A stretch of DNA of 64,000 bases from positions 50,921,962 through 50,985,961 of the forward strand of contig NC_090178.1 of assembly GCF_024679245.1 (NCBI RefSeq), given 5' to 3'. Under the pieces are notes generated by a model, which searched no databases, was not told the origin of the DNA, and saw only the letters and a list, made by a program, of their open reading frames with translations. The translations under genes were made by a program, and so were the position numbers. The stretch's first letter is position 1. The number at the start of each line of letters is the position of its first letter. The stretch comes from Pseudorasbora parva (Eukaryota > Chordata > Actinopteri > Cypriniformes > Gobionidae). Below, piece after piece: positions 1 to 10,866 of the stretch.

Positions 1-292
1 AGACATCAGTGGGTTAATTAGAGTCTCTTGAAGCATCCAAAATACATTTGGGTCCAAAAATAACAAAAACTACGACTTTATTCAGCATTGGCTTCTCTTC
101 CGCGTTTGTGTTCAATCCTCAGATAAAGATTCAAACGGTTATGAGTCAGCGAATCAATCAATGATTCGGATCGCGTGTCAAACGGCTGAAATCACGTGAC
201 ATTGGCGATCCGAATCATGACTCAATTCGCTGATTCATAACCGTTTGAATCTTTATTTGAGGATTGAACACAAACGCGGAAGAGAAGCCAAT
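1..292. mobile_element. Palindromic fold-back MITE fragment, cut by window edge
   Basis: Positions 87-292 form a long imperfect palindrome. The arm starting near 87 is the reverse complement of the arm ending at 292, with a short central loop near 176-205. Positions 1-99 are an exact reverse complement of 59036-59134, where the same family has recognisable outer ends. This is therefore the inner part of a fold-back, non-autonomous DNA element whose left end lies outside the window. It has no coding content. Confidence 0.75.
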
Positions 293-788
293 TTGGGCCG
301 CTTTTCTTCAGCTGGAACTGGAGCTTTGGGTAATCATGAATGGCTCCCAATAGCAGTCGATTTTGTCTCAAAATATTCTAAAATTTTGAAAGTAAAGAGG
401 ACTTTTACCTTTCAGCACGACAAGGGTCCCAAACAAATCCCCATCATAATCAACCAAAGAACGGCTTCTGCAGAGAATGCATTTGACTGGGAGTGTGAAC
501 AAGACGGTTATTGGGCTTCACTACTGAAAAGAGAAACTGTTTATATTACCGTAATGTTGCTGTTTTTAAAACTATAAGTAGAGAAAGGCTAACAGACACC
601 GATAACTTACACACACAAATATTACCTAACATCAGTGACAGATTTAACGTGTCAATGAAGTGACCTTGATAAAGGGGAATAGTTCACAATTTCAATGTTG
701 AACATCGAGGCAGAGGACCATTTGATGCATTTATTTATTTATTTATTTAAAAAATGTCATTGTGTGTAAATAAGACGGTTATATCTCT
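293..788. other. Unassigned sequence, no gene seen
   Basis: The open frame at 245-577 begins inside the palindrome and shows no recognisable motif. A short TTTA repeat lies near 729-750. Nothing here supports a gene. Confidence 0.5.
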
Positions 789-795
789 CTGTGTG

Positions 796-847
<52 letters not shown>

Positions 848-848
848 G
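789..848 (+). repeat. (GT)n microsatellite followed by poly-G run
   Basis: GT dinucleotides run from about 789 to 830 with one interruption, and run into about 19 consecutive G at 830-848. This marks the start of a GT-associated dispersed repeat that recurs in the window. Confidence 0.95.
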
Positions 849-852
849 CATG

Positions 853-1018
853 TTTTTGTGACATATGAGGACACAAATGTGTATGGGTATGGTATTACAG
901 GAGAGGGTGAAATATGAGGACATTACCCATGGCCCCACTTTTCAAAAGGCTTATAAATCACACAGGAGGAGTTTTTATGAGAAAGTAAAAATGCAGAATG
1001 TTTCCTGTGATGGGTATT

Positions 1019-1064
<46 letters not shown>

Positions 1065-1172
1065 TGGGTAGGTTTAGTGGCAGTGTAAGGGGATAGAAAA
1101 TACGGTTTGTACAGTATAAAAACCATTACACCTATGGAATGTCCCCATATGTCACAAAAACAAACGTGTGTG

Positions 1173-1225
<53 letters not shown>

Positions 1226-1246
1226 GCGTGTGTGCGTGTGTGTGCG

Positions 1247-1286
<40 letters not shown>

Positions 1287-1288
1287 GA
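853..1288 (+). repeat. GT-associated dispersed repeat (family C) with two GT tracts
   Basis: The block carries the recurring landmarks of this family: a TATGAGGACA box, TTATAAATCACACAGGAGGA, and CTGTGATGGGTAGGTTTAG. GT microsatellites lie at about 1020-1062 and 1166-1284. The same landmarks recur near 11.8-12.0, 12.4-12.8, 19.0-19.15 and 19.8-20.2 kb in both orientations, so this is one interspersed family. Open frames through it encode only dipeptide repeats. Confidence 0.8.
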
Positions 1289-1837
1289 TCATGATAAAGC
1301 TGTAAGCTGTGACATCTACCAGCCTGGGTCTGTAATTCAATCTGCACTTGAGATTTCTCTGTGCGAATTCTGGCTTTCAGCATCAGATAGCCCTGCATCT
1401 GCCTAATAAATTCACATGACAGTCCATGAAACGCTCCCATAACCAGCGACACCAGATGATTTTCCGCTTCTGACAAGCTCTTGTATTGAGTATCATAACA
1501 GTTACTTTGTCTTCATCCAGAGTGGGAGAGTAATATCAATCCATTTGATGATCCAGCAAAGCGAGTCAAGCACTTCTGTATCAATCTTCATACACTGCTG
1601 CCGGTTGTCTAACAAAAAGCCCAGAAATGGGATCATTCAATCAGCGGCCACTGGCTGCCTGACTGGCTTTCTCTGCGGCTCAAGAGCTTAAAGCTGGCTG
1701 TCAGGTTTGCTCTGCCGTTCCTCCGCTGTCTGCCTGTCTCCTTCTCTCTCTCTGTCAGCTTATGTGTTTGTAAGGCCTGAACGCAGCTGTTAAAAAATGC
1801 TTTAAACGCTGTACTTGTCAAAATGCTTGTGTAAAAA
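1289..1837. other. Apparently single-copy non-coding stretch
   Basis: No repeat-family landmark, splice-flanked exon or recognisable protein is seen. Base composition is balanced and there are no simple repeats, unlike its surroundings. It could be unique host non-coding DNA. Confidence 0.4.
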
Positions 1838-2006
1838 TGTATACACTTTATTTTGATAGTCTAATTTAGACGTTCTGCTAATATAAGGAACTGTGTAACT
1901 GCATGTCAGCTATCATTGGACTGTGAGTAAAGTGTGAGGTTAGGGTAAGGTGAACGCGTCGACCTTTGCAAAGTGTCTAGTCATGAAGAATGTCTTTTAC
2001 TGCACA

Positions 2007-2293
2007 CACTGCTCTTCTTCCTCAGTCATGTTGTCTTGTTTCCAGTCCAAATATCTAAATATTCTTAAATCAAGATGCATTTACTAGATCAGTAAAACCA
2101 CATGAGATATTTTTTCATAATTTCTTAAGAAAAAAAAAATAAACACTTAATTTTGATTTTATTTTTAACAATACAAGAAAAAATATCTCATGTCGTTTTA
2201 CTGATCTAGTAAATGCATCTTGATTTAAGAATATTTAGATATTTGGACCTCAAACAAGACAACATACTAAATAAGAAGAGCATTTTGCGGTGT
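2007..2293. mobile_element. MITE family A, palindromic copy
   Basis: The copy starts near CACTGCTCTTCTTCCTCAG and ends near AAGAAGAGCATTTTGCGGTG. The inner arms TCTAAATATTCTTAAATCAA and their reverse complement are about 170 bp apart, so the whole unit can fold back. Further copies lie at 10489, 11430, 59457 and 60133. No coding capacity; it would be mobilised in trans by an unidentified transposase. Confidence 0.8.
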
Positions 2294-2450
2294 TTGGGGA
2301 GCATCAGAATAAAGTGTTTGCAGATATTAAGCAGACAGTTACTAATAATCATGTTGCTCATTAGCATGTATATTACTGGGATATTGGCTGTTTATTAGTT
2401 TATAAAGCACATAGTAATGCCTTATTCTTCTTGAGTTTATTCTACATCCT

Positions 2451-4405
2451 TACAGGGAAAGTTCACACAAAAAATGACCATTATTCAATGATTTACTCTT
2501 CCTCAAGCCATCCTAGGTGTGTGTGACATTCTTCTTTCAGACAAACACAATCAGAGTGATATTAATAAATGTCCTGGCTCTTCCACAGTTTATAATGGCA
2601 GTGAATGGCAGGCTAAAATTTGAATCCCAAAAAAGTGCATCTATCCATCATAAAAGTGCATCTATCCATCATAAAAGTGCATCCATCTATCATAAAAGTG
2701 CATCCATCCATCATGAAAGTGCATCTATCCATCATAAAAGTGCATCTATCCATCATAAAAGTGCATCAATCCATCATGAAAGTGCATCTATCCATCATAA
2801 AAGTGCATCTATCCATCATAAAAGTGCATCCATCTATCATAAAAGTGCATCCATCCATCATGAAAGTGCATCTATCCATCATAAAAGTGCATCTATCCAT
2901 CATAAAAGTGCATCCATCCATCATGAAAGTGCATCTATCCATCATAAAAGTGCATCTATCCATCATAAAAGTGCATCAATCCATCATGAAAGTGCATCTA
3001 TCCATCATAAAAGTGCATCTATCCATCATAAAAGTGCATCTATCCATCATAAAAGTGCATCTATCCATCATAAAAGTGCATCAATCCATCATGAAAGTGC
3101 ATCCATCCATCATGAAAGTGCATCTATCCATCATAAAAGTGCATCTATCCATCATAAAAGTGCATCAATCCATCATGAAAGTGCATCTATCCATCATAAA
3201 AGTGCATCAATCCATCATGAAAGTGCATCTATCCATCATAAAAGTGCATCTATCCATCATAAAAGTGCATCTATCCATCATAAAAGTGCATCCATCCATC
3301 ATGAAAGTGCATCAATCCATCATAAAAGTGCATCTATCCATCATAAAAGTGCATCAATCCATCATGAAAGTGCATCTATCCATCATAAAAGTGCATCTAT
3401 CCATCATAAAAGTGCATCAATCCATCATGAAAGTGCATCTATCCATCATAAAAGTGCATCCATCCATCATAAAAGTGCATCAATCCATCATGAAAGTGCA
3501 TCTATCAATCATGAAAGTGCATCAATCCATCATGAAAGTGCATCTATCCATCATGAAAGTGCATCTATCCATCATGAAAGTGCATCTATCCATCATAAAA
3601 GTGCATCCGTCCATCATAAAAGTGCATCCATCCATCCATCCATCCATCATAAAAGTGCATCTATCCATCATAAAAGTGCATCTATCCATCATAAAAGTGC
3701 ATCTATCCATCATAAAAGTGCATCTATCCATCATAAAAGTGCATCTATCCATCATAAAAGTGCATCCATCCATCCATCCATCCATCATAAAAGTGCATCT
3801 ATCCATCATAAAAGTGCATCTATCCATCATAAAAGTGCATCAATCCATCATGAAAGTGCATCTATCCATCATAAAAGTGCATCTATCCATCATAAAAGTG
3901 CATCAATCCATCATGAAAGTGCATCTATCCATCATAAAAGTGCATCAATCCATCATGAAAGTGCATCTATCCATCATGAAAGTGCATCTATCCATCATGA
4001 AAGTGCATCTATCCATCATAAAAGTGCATCCGTCCATCATAAAAGTGCATCCATCCATCCATCCATCCATCCATCATAAAAGTGCATCTATCCATCATAA
4101 AAGTGCATCTATCCATCATAAAAGTGCATCTATCCATCATAAAAGTGCATCTATCCATCATAAAAGTGCATCCATCCATCCATCCATCCATCATAAAAGT
4201 GCATCTATCCATCATAAAAGTGCATCTATCCATCATAAAAGTGCATCTATCCATCATAAAAGTGCATCTATCCATCATAAAAGTGCATCTATCCATCATA
4301 AAAGTGCATCTATCCATCATAAAAGTGCATCCGTAATAAAGGCCTTATTAGTTTAGTAAATCATGTGGTCATTTATTTTTATTCTTGGGTGAACTGTCCC
4401 TTTAA
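2451..4405 (+). mobile_element. Small TIR element (family D) with internal minisatellite expansion
   Basis: The left end ACAGGGAAAGTTCAC (about 2452) and the right end GTGAACTGTCCCTTTAA (about 4389-4405) are inverted relative to each other, and TTAA-like bases flank both. Between them are a non-repetitive 5' part (2475-2630), a 1.7-kb 21-bp array, and a 3' part with ATAAAGGCCTTATTAG. The 3' part recurs at 7090-7131 without an array-length insert, so the array appears to be an amplification of a short motif native to the element. Confidence 0.7.
2632..4333 (+). repeat. 21-bp minisatellite, about 80 units
   Basis: The unit is about AAAAGTGCATCTATCCATCAT, with variants at the codon-like CTA/CAA/CCA position and AAA/GAA. 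Three insertions add 12 bp of CATC. A block near 3519-3655 is repeated almost exactly near 3943-4078, a second-order duplication of about 424 bp. Because 21 is a multiple of three and most frames lack stops, several long ORFs appear on both strands; they are by-products of the repeat, not genes. Confidence 0.95.
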
Positions 4406-4535
4406 TCCTACCTGATACCTAAACTTAAAAACTAGCTTACTAAATATTAATACGCAGTAATTAGGAGTTTATTGAGGTAAAAGTCATAGTAAATAGTGAG
4501 AATTGGACGCTAAACTTAAGTGTGACCAACGTTAT

Positions 4536-5230
4536 TCATTAAAAAAAACATATAGTGACCAAAAGGATTACAGAAATATGAGGAGTTTATATCCAGCACT
4601 CTTTAGGTCAAAATATAGCAAAAATGTCCTAATCTATCTTATTTAGTCAGAAAAAAAGCGCCTTAATGTGTGTCATTTTGGGTTCTTCTGCTCCATTGCA
4701 TGAGTGTGTGTGGCGTCTCCATCCCGGGCGTTTCGTGGCTGTACAGGAGGACTGAGATGAGAAGATGTGTCCGGGTAAAATACGACTCAATCAACAACAA
4801 CAACAATCAACTTTAACCCTTCTCATAGATAGATCTAATCGTGGCCTAATGTTCTGTGAAGATGGTCCTTTCATATTCTCTAATGTTGCTCTCTTTTCCA
4901 CAAATCACTAGATTATTTTTTGCTTCTGAAACCACAGGCTAAAAGAATAGATGGAATTTGCTGAAAAACTGAAATTGAAACCCCTCTAATACATAAAAGC
5001 GGCTTTAACGCAGTCCGTCATTTGTTGGCGGGACCTGAGGGCTGCACTCACATCAGCAGAGCAGTAATTGGTTCCTCTAAATCTGCTGAGTGCAAAAAAC
5101 ACCAAACTATTTTTCATCAGAGCCTAAATAAAAGAAACCTGACAGGAAGAGCGTTTGTGTCTGTGCTGAGCTCTGTGGTTCAGCTCTGTAGGTTCATCCA
5201 CAGGCTCGCGTCTGTATCTACAGAACGCTT
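4536..5230. other. Unassigned stretch, no gene seen
   Basis: No known repeat landmark and no recognisable protein. Mixed composition with a short CAA run at 4793-4806. The open frame at 5022-5285 runs into the adjacent minisatellite and has no motif. Confidence 0.4.
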
Positions 5231-5231
5231 C

Positions 5232-7017
5232 ATGGCCGTCCGGAGAGAGGCAGCTCAAACCCATGGGCAGTGTGGAGAGAGGTGACTCAAACCTATGGGC
5301 AGTGTGGAGAGAGGCGGCTCAAACCCACGGGCCGTGTGGAGAGAGGCGGCTCAAACCCACGGGCCGTGTGGAGAGAGGCGGCTCAAACCCACGGGCCGTG
5401 TGGAGAGAGGCGGCTCAAACCCACGGGCCGTGTGGAGAGAGGCGACTCAAACCCATGGGCAGTGTGGAGAGAGGCGGCTCAAACCCACGGGCGGTGTGGA
5501 GAGAGGCGGCTCAAACCCATGGGCCGTGTGGAGAGAGGCGGCTCAAACCCATGGGCAGTGTGGAGAGAGGCGACTCAAACCCATGGGCCGTGTGGAGAGA
5601 GGCGGCTCAAACCAATGGGCCGTGTGGAGAGAGGCGACTCAAACCCATGGGCCGTGTGGAGAGAGGCGACTCAAACCCATGGGCCGTGTGGAGAGAGGCG
5701 GCTCAAACCCATGGGCAGTGTGGAGAGAGGCGACTCAAACCCATGGGCAGTGTGGAGAGAGGCGACTCAAACCCATGGGCCGTGTGGAGAGAGGCGGCTC
5801 AAACCAATGGGCCGTGTGGAGAGAGGCGGCTCAAACCCATGGGCAGTGTGGAGAGAGGCGGCTCAAACCCATGGGCCGTGTGGAGAGAGGCGGCTCAAAC
5901 CCATGGGCGGTGTGGAGAGAGGCGGCTCAAACCCATGGGCCGTGTGGAGAGAGGCGGCTCAAACCCATGGGCGGTGTGGAGAGAGGCGGCTCAAACCAAT
6001 GGGCCGTGTGGAGAGAGGCGGCTCAAACCCATGGGCCGTCCGGAGAGAGGCGGCTCAAACCCATGGGCCGTGTGGAGAGAGGCGGCTCAAACCAATGGGC
6101 CGTGTGGAGAGAGGCGGCTCAAACCCATGGGCCGTCCGGAGAGAGGCGGCTCAAACCCATGGGCCGTGTGGAGAGAGGTGACTCAAACCCATGGGCCGTG
6201 TGGAGAGAGGCGGCTCAAACCCACGGGCCGTGTGGAGAGAGGCGACTCAAACCCATGGGCTGTGTGGAGAGAGGCGGCTCAAACCCATGGGCCGTGTGGA
6301 GAGAGGCGGCTCAAACCCATGGGCCGTGTGGAGAGAGGCGGCTCAAACCCACGGGCCGTGTGGAGAGAGGCGACTCCAACCCATGGGCGGTGTGGAGAGA
6401 GGCGGCTCAAACCCACGGGCCGTGTGGAGAGAGGCGACTCCAACCCATGGGCGGTGTGGAGAGAGGCGGCTCAAACCCATGGGCCGTCCGGAGAGAGGCG
6501 GCTCAAACCCATGGGCCGTGTGGAGAGAGGCGGCTCAAACCAATGGGCCGTGTGGAGAGAGGCGGCTCAAACCCATGGGCCGTCCGGAGAGAGGCGGCTC
6601 AAACCCATGGGCCGTGTGGAGAGAGGTGACTCAAACCCATGGGCCGTGTGGAGAGAGGCGGCTCAAACCCACGGGCCGTGTGGAGAGAGGCGACTCAAAC
6701 CCATGGGCTGTGTGGAGAGAGGCGGCTCAAACCCATGGGCCGTGTGGAGAGAGGCGGCTCAAACCCATGGGCCGTGTGGAGAGAGGCGGCTCAAACCCAT
6801 GGGCCGTGTGGAGAGAGGCGGCTCAAACCCACGGGCCGTGTGGAGAGAGGTGACTCCAACCCATGGGCAGTGTGGAGAGAGGCGGCTCAAACCCATGGGC
6901 AGTGTGGAGAGAGGCGGCTCAAACCCATGGGCAGTGTGGAGAGAGGCGGCTCAAACCCACGGGCGGTGTGGAGAGAGGCGACTCAAACCCACGGGCCGTG
7001 TGGAGAGAGGCGGCTCA
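5232..7017 (+). repeat. 32-bp minisatellite, about 55 units
   Basis: The unit is GGCGGCTCAAACCCATGG followed by GCCGTGTGGAGAGA. Main variants are GGCGGC/GGCGAC/GGTGAC, CATGGG/CACGGG and GTGTGG/GTCCGG. A variant block at about 6131-6270 recurs 448 bp later (14 units), showing higher-order duplication. Since 32 is not a multiple of three, all frames cycle through the same 32-residue string, which explains overlapping ORFs of up to 665 codons. GC-rich and sharply different from its AT-rich flanks. Confidence 0.95.
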
Positions 7018-7131
7018 TCCATCATTATAATAGTGCATCAATCTATCATAAAAGTGCATCCATCTGTCATCATGAAAGTGCTCCACACAGCTCTGGGGGT
7101 TAATAAAGGCCTCATTAGTATAGTAAATCTT
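7018..7131 (+). mobile_element. 3' fragment of family D element
   Basis: Three degenerate 21-bp-type units (ATAAAAGTGCATCCATC) are followed by GTGCTCCACACAGCTC, GGGGGTTAATAAAGGCC and TATAGTAAATC. This matches the sequence after the array in the element at 2451-4405. The right TIR is missing. It abuts the 32-bp array exactly. Confidence 0.75.
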
Positions 7132-8160
7132 GGGGTCACAACTAAACAACTTAACGACAGTTCAGTATCCGGCCGTGATGGAGACGTTTGCGCCACAGAA
7201 ACTCTGCGATCAGTCGCACATGGAGGGCGTTTATACACAGATGTCTTCTTCCACCTTTAAGTGCTTGTGGATTTCTCTGGCCTTTGAAAGTCTCTGATTT
7301 AGCTCTGCGGTATTAGCTCATTTTTCATATCCATTGTTGGCTTGTCATGGTGTCATAGCTGCTCCGCCAGCCTGTTAGATCAGTCCAGATGGATAAATCA
7401 CTGCACATCTGACACACTCATTTAATTTGCGCGGCTCTGCCGAGGTGGCGCAGTCGTTAATTGAAAAATCCCTGCTCCCCCCGTCGAGTGAAAATATTCC
7501 CTCCTTTTTATTTTATTTTTATTAACAGATATTCAGCGTGATTTCCCTCAGTAGCCTATCGACTGCCCGCCGGGCACTTTGTCATCTATCATTGTATATT
7601 TTATTAGTCGATTGCCTGACTTTCTTTGAGCTCAAAAGTTCTTAAGAAAATCACTTTCCATATAAAGACTTCATGGATATTTATAGGAATCTACATTCAT
7701 GCAATTCTCTATGCTATGCTGGTTCCGAACCCCAGAGCCTGCATTATTTTTTTCCATCTGTGAAATAAAGTAACAGGTACTTAATGTAGCAAAAACAATT
7801 TGTCCAGTGGTTATTTTCCCCATTGAAGGCGTGCGTCACTCGCTAAGGGCTCTCCTTATCACAGCGAGGCTAATACATTTTCTCACTGTGCTCCGCTGCT
7901 TTCATTTTACAGCTGAGGAACTCAGTGGCTTCACGCTGCGGCTGAAATAGGACCCCAGTTACCGCCGCAGCCCCACAGAGTGTTTAGGTAAGTGTGCAGA
8001 ACAAATGCTGAAGTCTTTCAAAAAGTTTTCAGTCGTTTCAGTCACTGTTCTTGCCGGCTTTATGGGCTACGTGCTGCCTAGACGGCGATAGGAAGCTTCA
8101 TAATCCACAATAACAGGAGACGGAGAGCGGCTTTATACAGTATCCCATCAGAACGTGTAC
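7132..8160. other. Single-copy-like block, possible conserved non-coding DNA
   Basis: About 1 kb without microsatellites or recognised repeat landmarks, of even composition, with AT-rich motifs such as TTTAATTTGCGCGG and CGTTAATTGAAAAAT. No exon or protein is recognisable. The absence of repeats is notable in this window; a regulatory role is only a guess. Confidence 0.35.
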
Positions 8161-8161
8161 T

Positions 8162-8523
8162 ACACTGTAAACAATATTGTTGGTTTAACTTAAAAAAGTA
8201 AGTAACCTGGTTGCCTTAAAATTTTGAGTTTATTGAAATTAAAAATTTGAGTCGATACAACGAAGGAAATTCGTTTGATAAATAGAAACTCAAAATATTA
8301 TTGTATCTGAACCACATAAAAAATGTGATAAATCATGAAAATAGCACAATTTGGCTGCGTCATCAGAAATAAAACACACAATTACCCAATATGCTTACAA
8401 CATCTTTAAAAAATATTTGAATAAAGGTTGTAGATTCTCAAAAATTTTCAAGTATTAACTCAAAATTTAATTTCAATGAACTTAAAAGTTTAAGGCAACC
8501 AGGTCACTTATTTTTTACAGTGT
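8162..8523 (+). mobile_element. MITE family B, complete copy
   Basis: The ends ACACTGTAAAC and TTTTACAGTGTA are inverted. Inside each end lies a long subterminal inverted repeat with GGTTGCCTTAAAATTTTGAG on the left and its complement on the right. The centre contains TTTGGCTGCGTCATCAG. Non-coding. Confidence 0.8.
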
Positions 8524-8715
8524 AGCACAATATATGAAAATAATAGATCTGAAATATAGTGAGTGAGCGGTTCCAAACCACACGATCTACCGCATTTCAT
8601 TATATCGGCCACATTCTGAGACAGAACTGCATCTTCAAAGAAAAAAGAAGAATACAATTAAAAAATACATTAATTAAATGTAATTTATCCAACTTGTCCT
8701 CCAACCAATACGTCT

Positions 8716-9117
8716 ATACACTGTAAAAAAATAAAAAATAAAAAAATAAAATAAAATATATATATATTAAAAGTAAGTGACCTGGTTGCCTTAAACTTTT
8801 AAGTTCATTGAAATTAAATTTTGAGTTAATACAATGAACATTTTCGAGATTCGGCAACCTTTATTGAAATATTATAAAAGATTTTGTAAGCATATTGGGT
8901 AATTGTGTGTTTTATTTGTGATGACGCAGCCAAATTGTGCTATTTTCATGATTTATCACATTTTGTATCTGGTTCAGATACAATAATATTTTGAGTTTCT
9001 ATTCATTAAATACATTTTCTTCATTGTATCAACTCAAATTTTTAATTTCAATAAACTCAAAATTTTAAGGCAACCAGATTACTTACTTTTTTAAGATAAA
9101 CATTTTTTTTTTTTAAG
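8716..9117 (-). mobile_element. MITE family B, second copy in opposite orientation
   Basis: It has the same ends and subterminal repeats as the copy at 8162, but the centre reads in reverse (GATGACGCAGCCAAATTGTG). A short AT-rich expansion lies just inside the left end (8725-8770), and the right end is degraded by a T run. Confidence 0.75.
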
Positions 9118-9259
9118 TGTATATGTCACTTCTTTGAAATAGGACCCATAGGTGCACTCCACTTTCATTGTAAAGCGGTTTCCCCTTTCATCTGCGTCAT
9201 TATTTCGGGTTTTGCATAGCTCAGATGGCAAAGCATTACAATATACATATAAAGCATTG

Positions 9260-9341
<82 letters not shown>

Positions 9342-9440
9342 TAAATGGAAATATAACAAATGGTGGTAAAAAGTCCACGTTGCATTAAAATGAACGTGCA
9401 TTTTAATCGATAACGACTTTTTTTGTCATTGACATTTGTC
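9118..9440. repeat. Repeat fragment with tRNA-like D-arm motif and (AT)n tract
   Basis: TCACTTCTTTGAAATAGGAC at 9127 resembles the right flank of the 62-bp satellite (57575-57594, complement). TAGCTCAGATGGCAAAGC at 9218 looks like the D-arm and A box of a tRNA, so a tRNA-derived SINE scrap is possible. A pure (AT)n tract of about 78 bp runs from 9261 to 9338. No full tRNA can be folded. Confidence 0.5.
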
Positions 9441-9701
9441 ATTATTTTCACGCCAGCTAGAGGGCGCATGACTTTACAGTTTTTCTCATTCGCTTTGGTG
9501 CATTTCTCACATCACTATTTACATTTGCACAAGTTAATGCAGATCTAGAAATAATTAGTACAAACCTGCAAAACCTGGATCAAAATGGAGCTCATTCCTA
9601 AACGCAAGTATTCATGTCAGTGTCTTCAAGAGGAAAAGTCCTGACACCATTGTTCAAGAACAAGATCGTTAAATGCTCCGTCTTGTTTTCATTATGACAG
9701 T

Positions 9702-9862
9702 TTACTCTGTAATATATACAATAATATTTTGAGTTTCTATTTATTAAACTAATTTCCTTCATTGTATCAACTCAAATTTTTTTATTTAAATGAACTCAAA
9801 ATTTTAAGGCAACCAGGTTACTCACTTTTTTAAGTTAAACCAACGATTTATTTTTACAGTGT
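9702..9862. mobile_element. MITE family B, truncated copy
   Basis: It contains AATATTTTGAGTTTCTATTTA, then AAGGCAACCAGGTTACTCAC, and the terminal TTTTTACAGTGTA. Only one terminal half of the element is present. Confidence 0.75.
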
Positions 9863-10488
9863 ACAGCCACATCATTTCATCATTGCAGCAAATATCGTCT
9901 CTTGCGTTCCAGCAAGAGGAAAGTATTAAATGTGCAAAATTTCCATGACAGATTTTCACACAACATTTTTGTATGTTATGAAATGAGGACTATTAGTTTA
10001 ATAGGGAATGACTATTCAGCATTCACGTATGTTAATATTAACTGACATAAGCAAATGATAATGTTATAAAACGTACGAGTTGTATGAAAGCTGTTGATGA
10101 ATGTCCAAAAGCATTTGCAATTTGTTGGAAGGAATGAGAAACTGCTACTGATGAGCATGAATGGCTAAAGGAGGTTGAGCTAACTGCTGTGCATGTAAAT
10201 AGTGCTGTGAGAAAGCGACTGAGAGAAACTGTGAAACCTCAATAAAGGTCGTAATAAGGCGCTTGAAAAGCAACCCATAGAGTCGTGTTTTGTTGGAGGA
10301 CAGGTTGCATTTATCAAGTCATGTGTCAAGAATCAAGGATTTTAAAGTCGGCATAAAAATGCAAATGGATATAAATTGCTGAGTGAAATGGGGAAACGCA
10401 GGACAGGCTTTTCTCCATTAGGAACGGATTAGATCATTCGGGATCAATTGTTGTCATTTGCTAATTTATGCGATCTCCTGTGAGTGAC
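9863..10488. other. Unassigned AT-rich stretch
   Basis: No recognisable protein, repeat landmark or RNA gene. Confidence 0.4.
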
Positions 10489-10866
10489 ACACTGCAAAAA
10501 ATGCTCTTCTTACTCAGTATTCTTGTCTTGTTTTAAGTCCAAATATCAAAAATTCATTCTTACATTAAGAAACATTTACTAGAAAATCAAAAGTTTGTGT
10601 TTTGTTTTAGGGGGAAAAACTAAAAAATAACTCTAAATGAAGAGAGTTTTTGCTTAAAATAAGATAAATGATCTGCCAATGGGGTGAGAAAAATAGTCTT
10701 AATTCTGTTCGGAAACAAGAAACAAGATTTCAATCAGAAATAAGATTATTTTTCTCACCCCATTGGCAGATCATTTTGCCTGTTTTAAGCAAAAACAAGC
10801 AAAAATATCTCATGTGGTTTTACTGATCTAGTAAATGCATCTTGATTTAAGAATATTGAGATATTT
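10489..10866. mobile_element. MITE family A, copy lacking its right end
   Basis: It begins CACTGCAAAAAATGCTCTTC. It holds the paired motifs GATCTGCCAATGGGGTGAG and CACCCCATTGGCAGATC, about 60 bp apart, which form an inner palindrome. It stops after TTTAAGAATATTGAGATATT, so the final terminal repeat is absent. Confidence 0.75.

Larger units (their letters stand above)
1838..4535. repeat. Probable older interspersed repeat split by two insertions
   Basis: The segments 1838-2006, 2294-2450 and 4406-4535 share a style (TTTATTTTGATAGTC, ACTTAAGTGTGACC, AGTAATTAGGAGTTTATTGAGG) that I associate from general familiarity with one widespread fish repeat. They become adjacent if the MITE at 2007-2293 and the element at 2451-4405 are removed. 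The assignment to one parent element is inference. Confidence 0.4.

Noticed and set aside
853..1476. ORFs rich in Val-Cys or His-Thr
   Set aside because: Translations of GT/AC dinucleotide repeats.
2517..4356. Overlapping ORFs of 520 and 578 codons
   Set aside because: They translate the 21-bp minisatellite in two frames; open frames occur on both strands because the unit lacks stops and is a multiple of three.
5263..7260. ORF of 665 codons with 32-residue periodicity
   Set aside because: Product of the 32-bp array, where all three forward frames read the same cyclic string. No start context, domain or exon evidence.
9210..9260. tRNA gene
   Set aside because: Only a D-arm/A-box-like motif is present; no anticodon arm, T-arm or acceptor stem can be paired.
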